From Bacillota bacterium (GTDB taxonomy: Bacteria > Bacillota > Clostridia > Lachnospirales > Bianqueaceae), in contig JAFZQZ010000090.1 of assembly GCA_017620135.1 (NCBI GenBank), positions 1 to 64,000 of the forward strand: a stretch of DNA of 64,000 nt. Direction: 5' to 3'. Positions 40,574-50,409 of this stretch are shown here, piece after piece (position 1 is the stretch's first letter; each line of letters starts with the position of its first letter). The translations under genes and the position numbers were made by a program. The notes beneath the pieces were generated by a model. The model made no database searches. It saw only the letters and a program-made list of their open reading frames with translations, and was not told the DNA's origin.

Positions 40574-41440
40574 TTGAAAATCAGATGCGAAAACTGCGGC
40601 GTTTACTTTGATCTGGATCAGGACAAGACCTGCCCGCGCTGTGGATCGGTTCCTTCACCGGAACACATATTGGTTCAGCGGAAAGATGAGATCGAAGCCA
40701 AGAAAGCGGCCTACGAGGTAGAGCGGCTGGAAGCCATGCTGGCGGAGGCGGATCTTCGAGAGCAGAGAGCCAACGCCGAAAGAGAAAAGGTGGCGTCGGC
40801 ACAGAAGAACCGGGAGGCCAACGAGAAGATCACGAAAGGGATCAAGATCGGATGCCTGATCCCTGTGATCCTGATCGCGCTGATGGTCATAGCCGGTGTC
40901 GTCATAGGCGTTTTTCAGGGGCTCAGATCCGTTCAGACGTCCGAACAGGAAAAGGCCGGTACGTCTCAGCCGGGACCGATCGTGATCGAAGTGGAAGAAA
41001 GCAGTGAGGAACAGTTTGTGGAAGTTTCCTTTGGGGAGAGAGCCGAGCTTTCTGACAGGGCGATCATCTGCGAGAAAATAGAGAACTATACGTATCCCTG
41101 GGGCAGTCCAAAGCATGGTTTTAAGCTGATCAGGCTTTATTTCCGGATCGAGAATACCTCTTCCGGTGATATCGATCAGGACTATTCGGCGGATGATCTG
41201 GTCTGCCTGTTCGATTATGATGGTGCTGTCTACGAGGCGGAACATCCGACGATCGAATCCGAGTATCTCTCGGAAAAACTGTCCTGGAAGAGAATCTCAG
41301 CCGGAGCATCCAAAGGAGGATGGGCCTGGTTCGAGGTCCCGGAGGACTTTGATGAACTGAGGATCCGGTTCGGTGATCATGTGTTGATCCATGTGCCAGG
41401 AAGTTTGAATCCAGTAGCCCAGGAGGAACCAGAAGAATGA
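40574..41440 (+). CDS. Zinc-ribbon membrane protein with DUF4352-like outer domain
   Basis: A 288-residue protein. The N-terminus is a zinc ribbon (IRCENCGVYFD and TCPRCGS; Cys5, 8, 20, 23), then a charged coiled coil (about 35-88), one membrane segment (about 94-115) and an exported domain with RLYFRIENTSSGDIDQDY that resembles the DUF4352 immunoglobulin-like fold. The start is TTG at 40574, seven bases after AAGGAG; the ATG five bases earlier reads only two codons. Last codons overlap the next gene as ATGA. Function unknown; it continues the secretion operon. Confidence 0.7.
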   Translation: MKIRCENCGVYFDLDQDKTCPRCGSVPSPEHILVQRKDEIEAKKAAYEVERLEAMLAEADLREQRANAEREKVASAQKNREANEKITKGIKIGCLIPVILIALMVIAGVVIGVFQGLRSVQTSEQEKAGTSQPGPIVIEVEESSEEQFVEVSFGERAELSDRAIICEKIENYTYPWGSPKHGFKLIRLYFRIENTSSGDIDQDYSADDLVCLFDYDGAVYEAEHPTIESEYLSEKLSWKRISAGASKGGWAWFEVPEDFDELRIRFGDHVLIHVPGSLNPVAQEEPEE

Positions 41441-42555
41441 AAAAGGTTTTATTGCTGCTGATCACCGTGATCATGCTGACAGCACTGCTGATCGGATGTC
41501 AGATCCAGAAGAAAAGCTACAGCCTGAATGAGTATATCGAATATGAAGTCGAAGGCGTGGACGGCGAAGGCACGATCACGGCAAAATTCAACTATAAGCA
41601 GTTTATCGAAGATGCCAGGATCCCTGAAAAATACCAGGATGAGATCAAGGATTTCAAGGTCCGGATCAGTCAGGAAGACGGACTGTATAATGGAGATAAA
41701 GTCAAACTGACAGTCAAATACGACCGCGAGATCGAAGAAAAGATCAACGCGGAACTCGTCGATAAAAGCGTGACGATCACCGTCGAGGGACTGGAAGAGC
41801 GGGAATATACAGAAGAAACGAAAGCCGAAGAGACAGCGGCTGAGGAACAGTCCGCGACGGAAGGAACTTCTGAAGAAGCTGTGGCAGAGGAAAGTTCAGA
41901 CATAGAAGAAGCATCGCAGGAAAGTGCGGCAGAAGAGGCACCCGAAGAGGCGCCCGCAGAAGAGAGCTCGGCTGTGGAAGAAACGCCGCAGGAAAGCGCA
42001 GCGGCAGAAGAATCGTCTGAAGAATCTCCCGCTGAAGAGACAGCAGAAGAGACTCCCGCACAGGAGAGTTCAGTCGCCGAAGAAGTGGCTGAGCCCAGCC
42101 CGCTGGACGGCTATGTGAAAGTATCGACGGAAATTACCGAAGCGGCGCTGGACCTGATGAAAGCGGACGCGGAACAGCGGATCCGGGATCGTGAAGCTTT
42201 TGATATGGATGCGGGCGAATCACTGAAAAGCGTGTATTTCCTAGAGTCGGTTTTCCTCGTATCCAACGATGGGACGGATGATCCAAAGAATGCCGTCTAT
42301 TTGATTTTCCGGATCACCGCAAATAATACGAACGGCGAGTTCAACTGGTATGACTGCTTCCGGTATTCGGATCTGACGATCGATGCCGAGGGCAATGTAG
42401 CGGTGGATCTTGAGACCGCATCAGGTCTTTGGCAGCGGCATATCGCTGAAGATAACAAGCGGGAGAGATATTTCTACTATACCGGCTATGAGACCATGGA
42501 CGAGATCCGTGAGTTCTGCGAGACGGAACTGGGCGATGATTATTCGCTGAAATAG
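41437..42555 (+). CDS. Lipoprotein with long Glu/Ser/Ala-rich linker
   Basis: A 372-residue lipoprotein (KKVLLLLITVIMLTALLIGC, lipobox LIGC). After an N-terminal beta domain (about 25-130, with YVEVEGVDGEGTITAKF-like strands) comes a low-complexity linker of about 100 residues built from Glu, Ala and Ser with recurring EESS and QES units, then a C-terminal domain (about 235-372) with AVYLIFRITANNTNGEFNWYD resembling the outer domain of the previous protein. The linker may span the cell wall. It is the last gene of the secretion operon and is followed by a terminator. Confidence 0.7.
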   Translation: MKKVLLLLITVIMLTALLIGCQIQKKSYSLNEYIEYEVEGVDGEGTITAKFNYKQFIEDARIPEKYQDEIKDFKVRISQEDGLYNGDKVKLTVKYDREIEEKINAELVDKSVTITVEGLEEREYTEETKAEETAAEEQSATEGTSEEAVAEESSDIEEASQESAAEEAPEEAPAEESSAVEETPQESAAAEESSEESPAEETAEETPAQESSVAEEVAEPSPLDGYVKVSTEITEAALDLMKADAEQRIRDREAFDMDAGESLKSVYFLESVFLVSNDGTDDPKNAVYLIFRITANNTNGEFNWYDCFRYSDLTIDAEGNVAVDLETASGLWQRHIAEDNKRERYFYYTGYETMDEIREFCETELGDDYSLK

Positions 42556-42581
42556 AACGAGATAATGTGCTCGAAAAAGGT

Positions 42582-42608
42582 AAAAAGGAGCAATCACTGC
42601 TCCTTTTT
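42582..42608 (+). terminator. Terminator of the type VII secretion operon
   Basis: Eleven-base-pair perfect stem AAAAAGGAGCA / TGCTCCTTTTT with a five-base loop. It may act on both strands. Confidence 0.9.
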
Positions 42609-42681
42609 GTGTTCTGGCTGGCAGAAACTAACCTTTGTCAAGAGTGAAAAATGTTGAAAAATAGCCAGTCGGATCATCCGG

Positions 42682-43323
42682 TCAGTACTCGATCAAATCC
42701 TCCATACGGCAGTGCAGAGGTCGGCTGAGCTGAAGTAAAGTGATAGCGGAAGCTTTATTGATGTCTCTCTGCCTTTGTTCAAATAGCTGTATCTGCCGCA
42801 GTGCGACACCTGACTCGGAGGCTAGTTCTGATTGTGACAGACCGCAGTTGACTCGTTTGGTTTTCAGTCTTGTAGATGGATAGGCTTCTGTCATCCGTTC
42901 ATCCATCCGCTGTGTAAAATGGGAAACATCCATTTCATGATAAACAGGGTACATGGCGATAATGGCTGATAGAGGGACAGCTGTCAGGATCTCCATAAAT
43001 GACCGGGAAGAGGCCCACTGATAATAGGCGAGAGCCCAGCCGGCCCAGTACTCTGGAGATCTGTCCAGATACATGGCGTCAGCCCTGTCGTGGAAAGAAG
43101 TATGTGTTTCGGACAGCGTGAGTCTCGCGAGCTCGCATCCGTTCATTCCGGCAATATATCGGGGATTTCCAGTTGCGAATTGCTTGGAAACATTGGATAC
43201 AGCGAACGCGCTGCCAAATGTGTCAGGGTCAAGATGTAAGGTCATGATAGCAAAGTCGACTGCATGGCCAAGAATATTCTGGGCGTTTGTCAGATAAGAT
43301 TCATCGTAAGCGCGGATCGCCAT
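42682..43323 (-). CDS. XRE-family protein, likely antitoxin of the DUF3990-like toxin
   Basis: A 213-residue protein. The C-terminal third is a helix-turn-helix domain (LKTKRVNCGLSQSELASESGV, ALRQIQLFEQRQRDINKAS). The N-terminal two thirds carry a separate helical domain (NAQNILGHAVDFAIMTLHLD, FAVSNVSKQFATGNPRYIAG) that probably contacts the partner. GAGAGGA precedes the ATG, and the gene overlaps the toxin-like gene by 23 bases. A large dyad covers the shared promoter, as expected if the protein represses its own operon. Antitoxin role is inferred from this layout. Confidence 0.75.
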   Translation of the reverse strand: MAIRAYDESYLTNAQNILGHAVDFAIMTLHLDPDTFGSAFAVSNVSKQFATGNPRYIAGMNGCELARLTLSETHTSFHDRADAMYLDRSPEYWAGWALAYYQWASSRSFMEILTAVPLSAIIAMYPVYHEMDVSHFTQRMDERMTEAYPSTRLKTKRVNCGLSQSELASESGVALRQIQLFEQRQRDINKASAITLLQLSRPLHCRMEDLIEY

Positions 43324-43972
43324 TTTTCATTTCCTCTCTCATAATGTCAAGGATAAAGAGATCATGGATATTATCCGGTGAGTGTTTCGTGTTTCGGTAA
43401 GCACGCCTGGCATCTATGTCCCGACTGATTTTCATCTCATAGTAGATTGCGGTATTTGCGGGCTTTGCATCAATAAAACGAAGACGCTTAAATGATTCCC
43501 GGCTCTTGAATACGATCTGTTCTCCGAGTTTTCCAAGACGCATGGCTTCGGAAAGCTTGGCAAGAGAAATAGTCCCGGCGACAAAATCCTGTGCGAAAGA
43601 GAAGTAAGAATCATCTGCCCGATAACCGATAATAACATCATATTCTGTAGGATCGACAAAGAAATACTTTTGCAGATATTCTTTCGCTTGTTCCGCAACA
43701 CTGCCATTTTGCCAATAAGTCCTGTACTTTGTAAGGACTGCGAGCCAGTTCAGAATATTATATTCCGGACTATTCAGGTTTAAAATGCGCAAACCGTCTA
43801 GATCCGCTTCATAGCAGTTTGCGAAACCATCCGTGTTATTGGAACAAGCCCATTCCTTCGCCAGCTCCAGACTCTCGGTAGTATAGAAACCATAACCGTA
43901 GTCATTCGTCCGTTTACTGCCGTTATAAACAGGAGTTTCGATGATATGGTCAGACCCATGGTAAACAATCAT
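43301..43972 (-). CDS. DUF3990-like (ADP-ribosyltransferase-fold) toxin candidate
   Basis: The product (223 residues) starts MIVYHGSDHIIETP and has GSKRTNDYGYGFYTTESLELAKEWA, the pattern of DUF3990 proteins, which share an ART-like fold; a middle segment reads DVIIGYRADDSYFSFAQDFV. Such genes are often paired with small partner genes in Bacillota and behave like toxin-antitoxin modules. I use the ATG at 43972, seven bases after AGGAGGT; a GTG lies nine bases upstream. It is first in its operon, toxin before antitoxin, unlike the Phd/RelE pair. NAD-dependent activity is a prediction. Confidence 0.72.
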   Translation of the reverse strand: MIVYHGSDHIIETPVYNGSKRTNDYGYGFYTTESLELAKEWACSNNTDGFANCYEADLDGLRILNLNSPEYNILNWLAVLTKYRTYWQNGSVAEQAKEYLQKYFFVDPTEYDVIIGYRADDSYFSFAQDFVAGTISLAKLSEAMRLGKLGEQIVFKSRESFKRLRFIDAKPANTAIYYEMKISRDIDARRAYRNTKHSPDNIHDLFILDIMREEMKNGDPRLR

Positions 43973-43992
43973 TAGACGCACCTCCTTTAATC

Positions 43993-44020
43993 ACATTATA
44001 TCGCTGTAGCGATATAATGT
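43993..44020. promoter_or_regulatory. Perfect 13-bp-arm operator over the toxin promoter
   Basis: Arms ACATTATATCGCT (43993-44005) and AGCGATATAATGT (44008-44020) with a two-base centre. It fills the space between and includes parts of both promoter boxes, so binding would block polymerase. The XRE protein encoded downstream is the likely ligand. Confidence 0.85.
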
Positions 44021-44023
44021 CAA
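43995..44023 (-). promoter_or_regulatory. Consensus promoter of the DUF3990/XRE pair
   Basis: Minus-strand TTGACA (44023-44018), 17-base spacer, TATAAT (44000-43995). Confidence 0.88.
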
Positions 44024-44083
44024 GACGAAGGAGCAGCAAAGCTTTTGCGGAGCTTTTTGGTGGGGCCTCTTCTTTACTTTCGG

Positions 44084-44112
44084 TTGTCAACCGGGCGGCA
44101 GTATGATACAAT
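44084..44112 (+). promoter_or_regulatory. Promoter of the nucleosidase-galE operon
   Basis: TTGTCA (44084-44089), 17-base spacer, TACAAT (44107-44112). The -35 box sits inside a small dyad CGGTTG-T-CAACCG (44081-44093). Confidence 0.65.
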
Positions 44113-44143
44113 GAACTGGATATATACCAGAGAGGTGGAACCT

Positions 44144-44848
44144 ATGGTTGGAATTATCGTAGCGACGATCGAGGAGCTGGAAGCCCTGCAGAAAAAGTTG
44201 GGTGTTTCCAAGAGCCGTGTGGCTGTCAGCCGTCACGCCGTCGGCGGTGTGATGGAGTTCGGGACCGGGATGCTTGGCGGCGAGCGGGTCTGTTACTGTC
44301 GGTGCGGCGTAGGAAAAGTGGCTGCCGCGCTGTGTGTACAGCAGATGGTCGACCGCTTCCGCCCGGAAAAGATCCTGATGGTGGGCGTGGCCGGCGCACT
44401 GAATCCCAAACTTCATGTAGGGGATATCGTGGTGTCCGAGGACGCGGTCCAGCATGATTTTGATACGACGTATTTCGGTGATCCGCCGGGATACGTGAGC
44501 GGGATCAACTGCTTCAACTTCAAAGCGGATCCTGTGCTGCGGGACAAGGCAGTCGTCGCGGCCGGGCTTCTGGGCTATCACTGTATCGTGGGAAGGATCC
44601 TGACCGGGGATCAGTTTATCAGTGATCAGGCCAAAAAGGAATGGCTGATCGAGACCTTCCAGGGCGACTGCTGTGAGATGGAAGGTGCGGCGATCGCGCA
44701 GGCATGCTATACCAATCATGTACCGTTCGTCATTATACGCGCGATCAGTGACAGCGCTTCGGATGAAGCCATCGTCCAGTATGGAGAATTTGTGAAAGAA
44801 GCTGCTGATAAAGCAGTGGCATTGTTGAGCGAAATACTTCAATCATAG
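44144..44848 (+). CDS. mtnN: 5'-methylthioadenosine/S-adenosylhomocysteine nucleosidase
   Basis: A 234-residue purine nucleosidase. Marks are VGIIVATIEELEAL at the start, LMVGVAGALNPKLHVGDIVVSE, CCEMEGAAIAQAC (catalytic Glu region) and IIRAISDSASDEA (catalytic Asp). It splits adenine from MTA and SAH, recycling methionine and removing SAM by-products. The ATG at 44144 follows GAGGTGG; an earlier in-frame start lies in the promoter. galE follows after 12 bases. Confidence 0.92.
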   Translation: MVGIIVATIEELEALQKKLGVSKSRVAVSRHAVGGVMEFGTGMLGGERVCYCRCGVGKVAAALCVQQMVDRFRPEKILMVGVAGALNPKLHVGDIVVSEDAVQHDFDTTYFGDPPGYVSGINCFNFKADPVLRDKAVVAAGLLGYHCIVGRILTGDQFISDQAKKEWLIETFQGDCCEMEGAAIAQACYTNHVPFVIIRAISDSASDEAIVQYGEFVKEAADKAVALLSEILQS

Positions 44849-44860
44849 GAGGAAAAAACT

Positions 44861-45889
44861 ATGATCTTAGTTACTGGCGGCGCCGGATATATCGGCAGCC
44901 ATACCTGCGTAGAACTTCTGAACGCCGGATATGAAGTCGTGGTCGCGGACAACCTGTACAATGCTTCCGAGAAGGCGCTGGACCGGGTCGAAGAGATCAC
45001 CGGGAAGGAACTGACCTTCTACGAGGTGGATCTGAAAGACGAAGAAGCACTGCGTACCGTATTCGAGAACGAAAAGATCGACGCGGTCATCCATTTTGCC
45101 GGTTATAAAGCGGTGGGAGAATCTGTGGCCAAGCCCCTGGAGTACTATGAGAATAATCTGGAAAGCACGATCAATCTTTGCAAAGTCATGCGGGATCACG
45201 GCTGCAAGAATCTGATCTTTTCCTCTTCTGCGACAGTGTACGGCTATCAGCCGGTGATGCCGGTGACGGAAGAGATGCCCAAACAGCCCGCTTCCAACCC
45301 TTATGGCTGGACCAAATGGATGATCGAGGAGATCCTGAAAGACCTCCACACGTCAGATCCGGAATGGAATATCATCTTGCTTCGTTATTTTAATCCCATC
45401 GGGGCTCACGAAAGCGGTCTGATCGGTGAGGATCCCAAGGGGATCCCGAACAATCTGGTCCCCTATGTGGCGCAGGTGGCTGTCGGAAAACGGGAATATG
45501 TCCATGTATACGGCGGCGACTATGATACGCCTGACGGAACAGGCATCCGTGACTATATCCATGTCGTGGACCTGGCGAAGGGACATCTGGCGGCGCTCGA
45601 TAAGTTCATGCAGAATCCCGGTGTAGCTGTCTACAATCTAGGTACAGGAATCGGTTACAGTGTGCTGGATGTGATCCACGCGTATGAGAAAGCGATCGGC
45701 CATGAGATCCCGTACAGGATCGAAGACCGCCGTCCCGGTGATCTGGCTGTTACGTATTCCGATCCGTCCAAGGCTGAGAGAGAGCTCGGCTGGAAAGCTG
45801 AGCTGGGTATCGAGGAGATGTGCCGTGACTCTTACCGCTGGCAGTCACAGAATCCAAACGGATATCAAGAGGAAGAAAATGCGGAATAA
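44861..45889 (+). CDS. galE: UDP-glucose 4-epimerase
   Basis: A 342-residue extended-SDR epimerase: NAD motif [37 protein letters not shown] and the catalytic YGWTKW (Tyr-x3-Lys), then [11 protein letters not shown] and [11 protein letters not shown]. It interconverts UDP-glucose and UDP-galactose, closing the Leloir cycle begun by the GalK-GalT fusion. AGGAGG precedes the ATG. The murG start lies inside its last codons. Confidence 0.95.
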   Translation: MILVTGGAGYIGSHTCVELLNAGYEVVVADNLYNASEKALDRVEEITGKELTFYEVDLKDEEALRTVFENEKIDAVIHFAGYKAVGESVAKPLEYYENNLESTINLCKVMRDHGCKNLIFSSSATVYGYQPVMPVTEEMPKQPASNPYGWTKWMIEEILKDLHTSDPEWNIILLRYFNPIGAHESGLIGEDPKGIPNNLVPYVAQVAVGKREYVHVYGGDYDTPDGTGIRDYIHVVDLAKGHLAALDKFMQNPGVAVYNLGTGIGYSVLDVIHAYEKAIGHEIPYRIEDRRPGDLAVTYSDPSKAERELGWKAELGIEEMCRDSYRWQSQNPNGYQEEENAE

Positions 45890-46970
45890 ACATTTGATTT
45901 TTATGGCCGGCGGAGGGACCGCCGGCCATGTTTACCCCAATATGGCGCTGGTCGATCCGCTACAGGAGAAAGGCTATGAGATCCATTATCTGGGGAAGAA
46001 AAAAGGACTGGAATACGGTATCGTAAAGGATAAAGGCCTCCCGTTCCATGAGGTCAATTCGGAACGGTTTTTCCGGTATTTCACGCCCAGACTATTGCTC
46101 ACGCCGCCCCGGGTCCTCCAGGGCATCTTTCAGACGTTGAACCTCGTCAGAAAGTATAAGCCGGCCATGATCTTCTGCAAGGGCGGATTCGGATCCCTTC
46201 CGGCCGCGGTCGGCGGATGGCTGACCCGTACACCGGTGGTGCTGCATGAGTGCGATATGACTCCGGGCCTTGCCAATAAGCTTTGTATGCCATTTTCCAA
46301 AAAGCTCTGCGTGACCTTTGAGGAAACACTGAAATCCGTGCCGAAGGGAAAAGCGGTCTATACCGGGACGCCGATCCGCGCTTCTTTGCTGCAGGGAAGC
46401 CGGGAGAAGGGTTTTGAACTGACAGGTCTTGATCCTGTCGGCAAACCGGTACTAATGATAGTGGGCGGAAGTTCCGGCGCGAAAGCGTTGAACGACGCTG
46501 TGGCGGAGAGCCTTCCCGAGATCCTGGAGCGTTTCCAGGTCGTCCATCTCTACGGGGGCAAGCAGGAGGATTATGAACCGCCTGTTTCTGAACCGGAAAA
46601 AGGATATTACGCGAAAGATTACGCGAAGGACGAGCTGATCGATCTGTTCGCCATGACGGATCTGGTGCTTTCCAGAGCCGGCTCGAACGCGATCAACGAA
46701 CTGCTTCTGCTGAAGAAGCCGCATATTCTGGTGCCGCTGCCGCTTTCCGCCAGCCGGGGAGACCAGATCCTGAACGCGGAATACTTTAAGGCGCAGGGAT
46801 TCAGTTATGTGCTTCCTCAGGAAGAGATGACAAAGGAAACTCTCCTGAAAGCGCTGGATGAGGTCTATGAAAACAGACAGACCTATCAAGGCGCGATGAG
46901 TTCCGATAAAGCGAAGAACGGAACGGAAGAAGTCCTGAAAGTGATTCTGGAGGTGTGTGGTGATCAGTAA
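45879..46970 (+). CDS. murG: UDP-N-acetylglucosamine-lipid I GlcNAc transferase MurG
   Basis: A 363-residue glycosyltransferase that makes lipid II on the inner membrane face. It has the N-terminal loop [46 protein letters not shown], the second glycine loop [15 protein letters not shown] and the donor-binding [22 protein letters not shown] precedes the ATG, which overlaps the galE stop by eleven bases. The next gene again overlaps, so galE, murG and a hexosaminidase are translationally linked. It lies outside the usual division-cell-wall cluster. Confidence 0.95.
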   Translation: MRNKHLIFMAGGGTAGHVYPNMALVDPLQEKGYEIHYLGKKKGLEYGIVKDKGLPFHEVNSERFFRYFTPRLLLTPPRVLQGIFQTLNLVRKYKPAMIFCKGGFGSLPAAVGGWLTRTPVVLHECDMTPGLANKLCMPFSKKLCVTFEETLKSVPKGKAVYTGTPIRASLLQGSREKGFELTGLDPVGKPVLMIVGGSSGAKALNDAVAESLPEILERFQVVHLYGGKQEDYEPPVSEPEKGYYAKDYAKDELIDLFAMTDLVLSRAGSNAINELLLLKKPHILVPLPLSASRGDQILNAEYFKAQGFSYVLPQEEMTKETLLKALDEVYENRQTYQGAMSSDKAKNGTEEVLKVILEVCGDQ

Positions 46971-48612
46971 AGAACTTAAGTTTATGGTCGGTCAGATGAT
47001 CATGGCCGGATTTCCTTCTCCTTTTGTGGATGACCAGGCAAAAAAACTGCTGAGCGATTATCAGGTCGGCAATTTCATCTATTTTGCCCGGAATATCCAG
47101 GGAGCGGAAAGCTGCGCCAGATTATCAAAGGAATTGTCAGATCTGACCTTTGAGACTCTGAACATCTGTCCCTTTATCTCCACCGACCAGGAAGGCGGTA
47201 TCGTCTCCCGCCTGATCGAAGGGGCGGCGCTCATTCCCGGAGCGGCCGCGACAGGCGCGGCGGTGGCCGGTGCGGTCTACAGGAATTCCCAGGATAGGAC
47301 AGGCGCGGTACTGGAAAAAGCCAACAACATGATCTATCTGAAGGTGAGAAGCGTTTCCAGATCAAGCGGAGAGATCCAGCGCGCCTGCGGGATCAATCTT
47401 GATCTGGCGCCGGATCTGGATGTGAACATCGAACCGGCCAATCCGATCATCGGGGCGAGATCTCTGGGCGATGACCCGGTGATGGTGGCAAAGATAGGGA
47501 TCTGCCAGATGGAAGGTCTTCGTGAAGGTGGCGTAGTGGGCTCGATCAAGCATTATCCCGGTCACGGCAATGTCCGGAGTGATTCTCATCTGGGGATCCC
47601 TGTGAATGATACGCCGAAGGAAGTCCTTATGGAGACGGAATTCAAACCGTTCGAGGAAGCCATCCGGGCTGGCGCGAAAGCGCTTCTGACTTCGCATGTT
47701 CGCTATACGGATGTGGACCCGGAAAACCCGGCGACACTGTCCAAAGTGATCATCACCGATCTTCTGAGAGCCACCTACGGATTTAACGGGATCGCAATGA
47801 CGGACTGCCTGGAAATGGACGCGATCCGCGCGGCCTATGGCTGCGGAGAAGGCGCCGTCCGTGCGATCGAGGCGGGAATCGATATTCTGACCGTATCTCA
47901 CACCTATGGGGCGGTGAAGGAAGTGGCCGAGGCGATCTATCAGGCGATCGAAAGCGGACGGATCAGCCCGGAAAGGATCCGCGAATCATTCGACCGGATC
48001 ATCAGTCTGAAGCGGGAGATGGGACTGGACAAAAAGCAGGAGATCGATCCTATCCATGCCGGGGACATGGTCCAGACCAGCGGGAGACTGCTCCTGGCGC
48101 AGGATCTGATGGAAGGAGCCATCACGCTTCTGAAAGGTGATTTCGACTTGGATCCGGTAAAGGATGATTATCTTGTGGTCTCCTTCGATCAGTCGGCTTC
48201 CAACCGTGCGGAAGATATGCGGCCGCTCTCATTCGGCGACAGGATGAGCGCTCAGTTCCAGAAAAGAGTGATCAATCTTTCACTGAACGCGGAAGGGCAG
48301 GAGGTGGAAGACGCTATTCGTCAGATCGATGAGGCGCTGGCGAAAAAAGAGAAGACCAAGGTCATTTTGGGACTTTATAATGCCCGGTTCCGCAGTGGGC
48401 AGAAGGAGATCATCCAGGCGCTTCGTGAACGGTCGGAAGAGGGGAAAATCGAAGTCACGGCAGTCCTGCTCGGCGCGCCGTATGATTTAGATCTGGTCCG
48501 GTTCGCTCCGTGTGTGATCACGACCTATGAATATACGAGACTTTCTCTGGAAGCGCTGACGGACGCGATGAAGCATCATGACTTCCCTGGAAAATCTCCG
48601 TTCAAACTATAA
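46957..48612 (+). CDS. GH3 beta-N-acetylhexosaminidase, NagZ-like
   Basis: A 551-residue glycoside hydrolase. The GH3 barrel is shown by STDQEGGIVSRL, GSIKHYPGHGNVRSDSHLGIPV (with the NagZ-type His) and the nucleophile region GIAMTDCLEMDAI. A C-terminal GH3-like domain follows (about 390-551). There is no signal peptide, so it acts inside the cell on wall fragments, in keeping with the murG gene that overlaps its start. The start is GTG; GTG codons at 46957 and 46960 are both possible, the second being better spaced from GGAGG. Confidence 0.88.
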   Translation: MVISKELKFMVGQMIMAGFPSPFVDDQAKKLLSDYQVGNFIYFARNIQGAESCARLSKELSDLTFETLNICPFISTDQEGGIVSRLIEGAALIPGAAATGAAVAGAVYRNSQDRTGAVLEKANNMIYLKVRSVSRSSGEIQRACGINLDLAPDLDVNIEPANPIIGARSLGDDPVMVAKIGICQMEGLREGGVVGSIKHYPGHGNVRSDSHLGIPVNDTPKEVLMETEFKPFEEAIRAGAKALLTSHVRYTDVDPENPATLSKVIITDLLRATYGFNGIAMTDCLEMDAIRAAYGCGEGAVRAIEAGIDILTVSHTYGAVKEVAEAIYQAIESGRISPERIRESFDRIISLKREMGLDKKQEIDPIHAGDMVQTSGRLLLAQDLMEGAITLLKGDFDLDPVKDDYLVVSFDQSASNRAEDMRPLSFGDRMSAQFQKRVINLSLNAEGQEVEDAIRQIDEALAKKEKTKVILGLYNARFRSGQKEIIQALRERSEEGKIEVTAVLLGAPYDLDLVRFAPCVITTYEYTRLSLEALTDAMKHHDFPGKSPFKL

Positions 48613-48647
48613 AATAAAGAAAACTATCATTTCCCTGTGAAATATGG

Positions 48648-48653
48648 TACAAT
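48648..48653 (+). promoter_or_regulatory. Possible -10 box of the ATP synthase operon
   Basis: TACAAT about 50 bases before atpB; no good -35 box lies 17 bases upstream. Confidence 0.4.
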
Positions 48654-48702
48654 GAAAGGAACATAGCCGGGTGAACGTCTGGCCTGGCTGATAGGAGTGA
48701 TC

Positions 48703-49868
<1,166 letters not shown>

Positions 49869-49891
49869 TCTATCTTTTATAGGAGGCAGGT

Positions 49892-50398
49892 ATGCCACTC
49901 AATATTGATTTTCAACAGATCCTGCTGCATCTGTTCAATTTCGTGATCCTCGGAGGGGGCCTGTATTTTCTTCTGTATAAGCCCGTAAGAGCGTTCATGG
50001 ATGAGAGAGAAAAGAGGATCTCCGACAGCCTGGATAAAGCGAAAGCGCAGATGGAAGAAGCGGAAGCCATGAAGGCCGATTACCAGAAGCAGATGGCGGA
50101 CGCGCATGCATTGATCAAGGCGCATGAGCAGGAAGCGGAAGCCAGGATCGAGATGGAACGCCGTACGATCGAGAAGGACGCAAAGAAGCAGGCTGCCGAA
50201 TACCTCAAGTCAGCGCGGGCGGAAGCGGAAAAAGAGCGCGAACTGATGATGGAAGAAGCGCAGAAGGAGATTCGTGTGCTCGCTTCGGAAGCGGCTGAAA
50301 AACTGGCGAGAAGTTCCATCAGCAATGTGTATGACGAATTTCTGGATTCTGTGTCCGGTCCGGCGTCGATGCCGCAGAATGAGCGCAGGCAGGGATAG
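49892..50398 (+). CDS. atpF: F0F1 ATP synthase subunit b
   Basis: A 168-residue stalk protein: one N-terminal membrane helix (LFNFVILGGGLYFLLYKPV), then a long charged coiled coil (DSLDKAKAQMEEAEAMKADY onward) ending in EAAEKLARSSISNVYDEFL. It dimerises and links F0 to the top of F1 through the delta region. GAGGCAGG precedes the ATG. The next gene is the unusual delta-alpha fusion, only 11 bases away; no separate atpH exists between them. Confidence 0.93.
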   Translation: MPLNIDFQQILLHLFNFVILGGGLYFLLYKPVRAFMDEREKRISDSLDKAKAQMEEAEAMKADYQKQMADAHALIKAHEQEAEARIEMERRTIEKDAKKQAAEYLKSARAEAEKERELMMEEAQKEIRVLASEAAEKLARSSISNVYDEFLDSVSGPASMPQNERRQG

Positions 50399-50409
50399 GA
50401 GACAGGGTC

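Noticed and set aside
44035-44058. Terminator between the DUF3990 operon and the nucleosidase operon
   Set aside because: The hairpin (AAAGCT/AGCTTT) is short, and both operons start here and diverge, so no terminator is needed.
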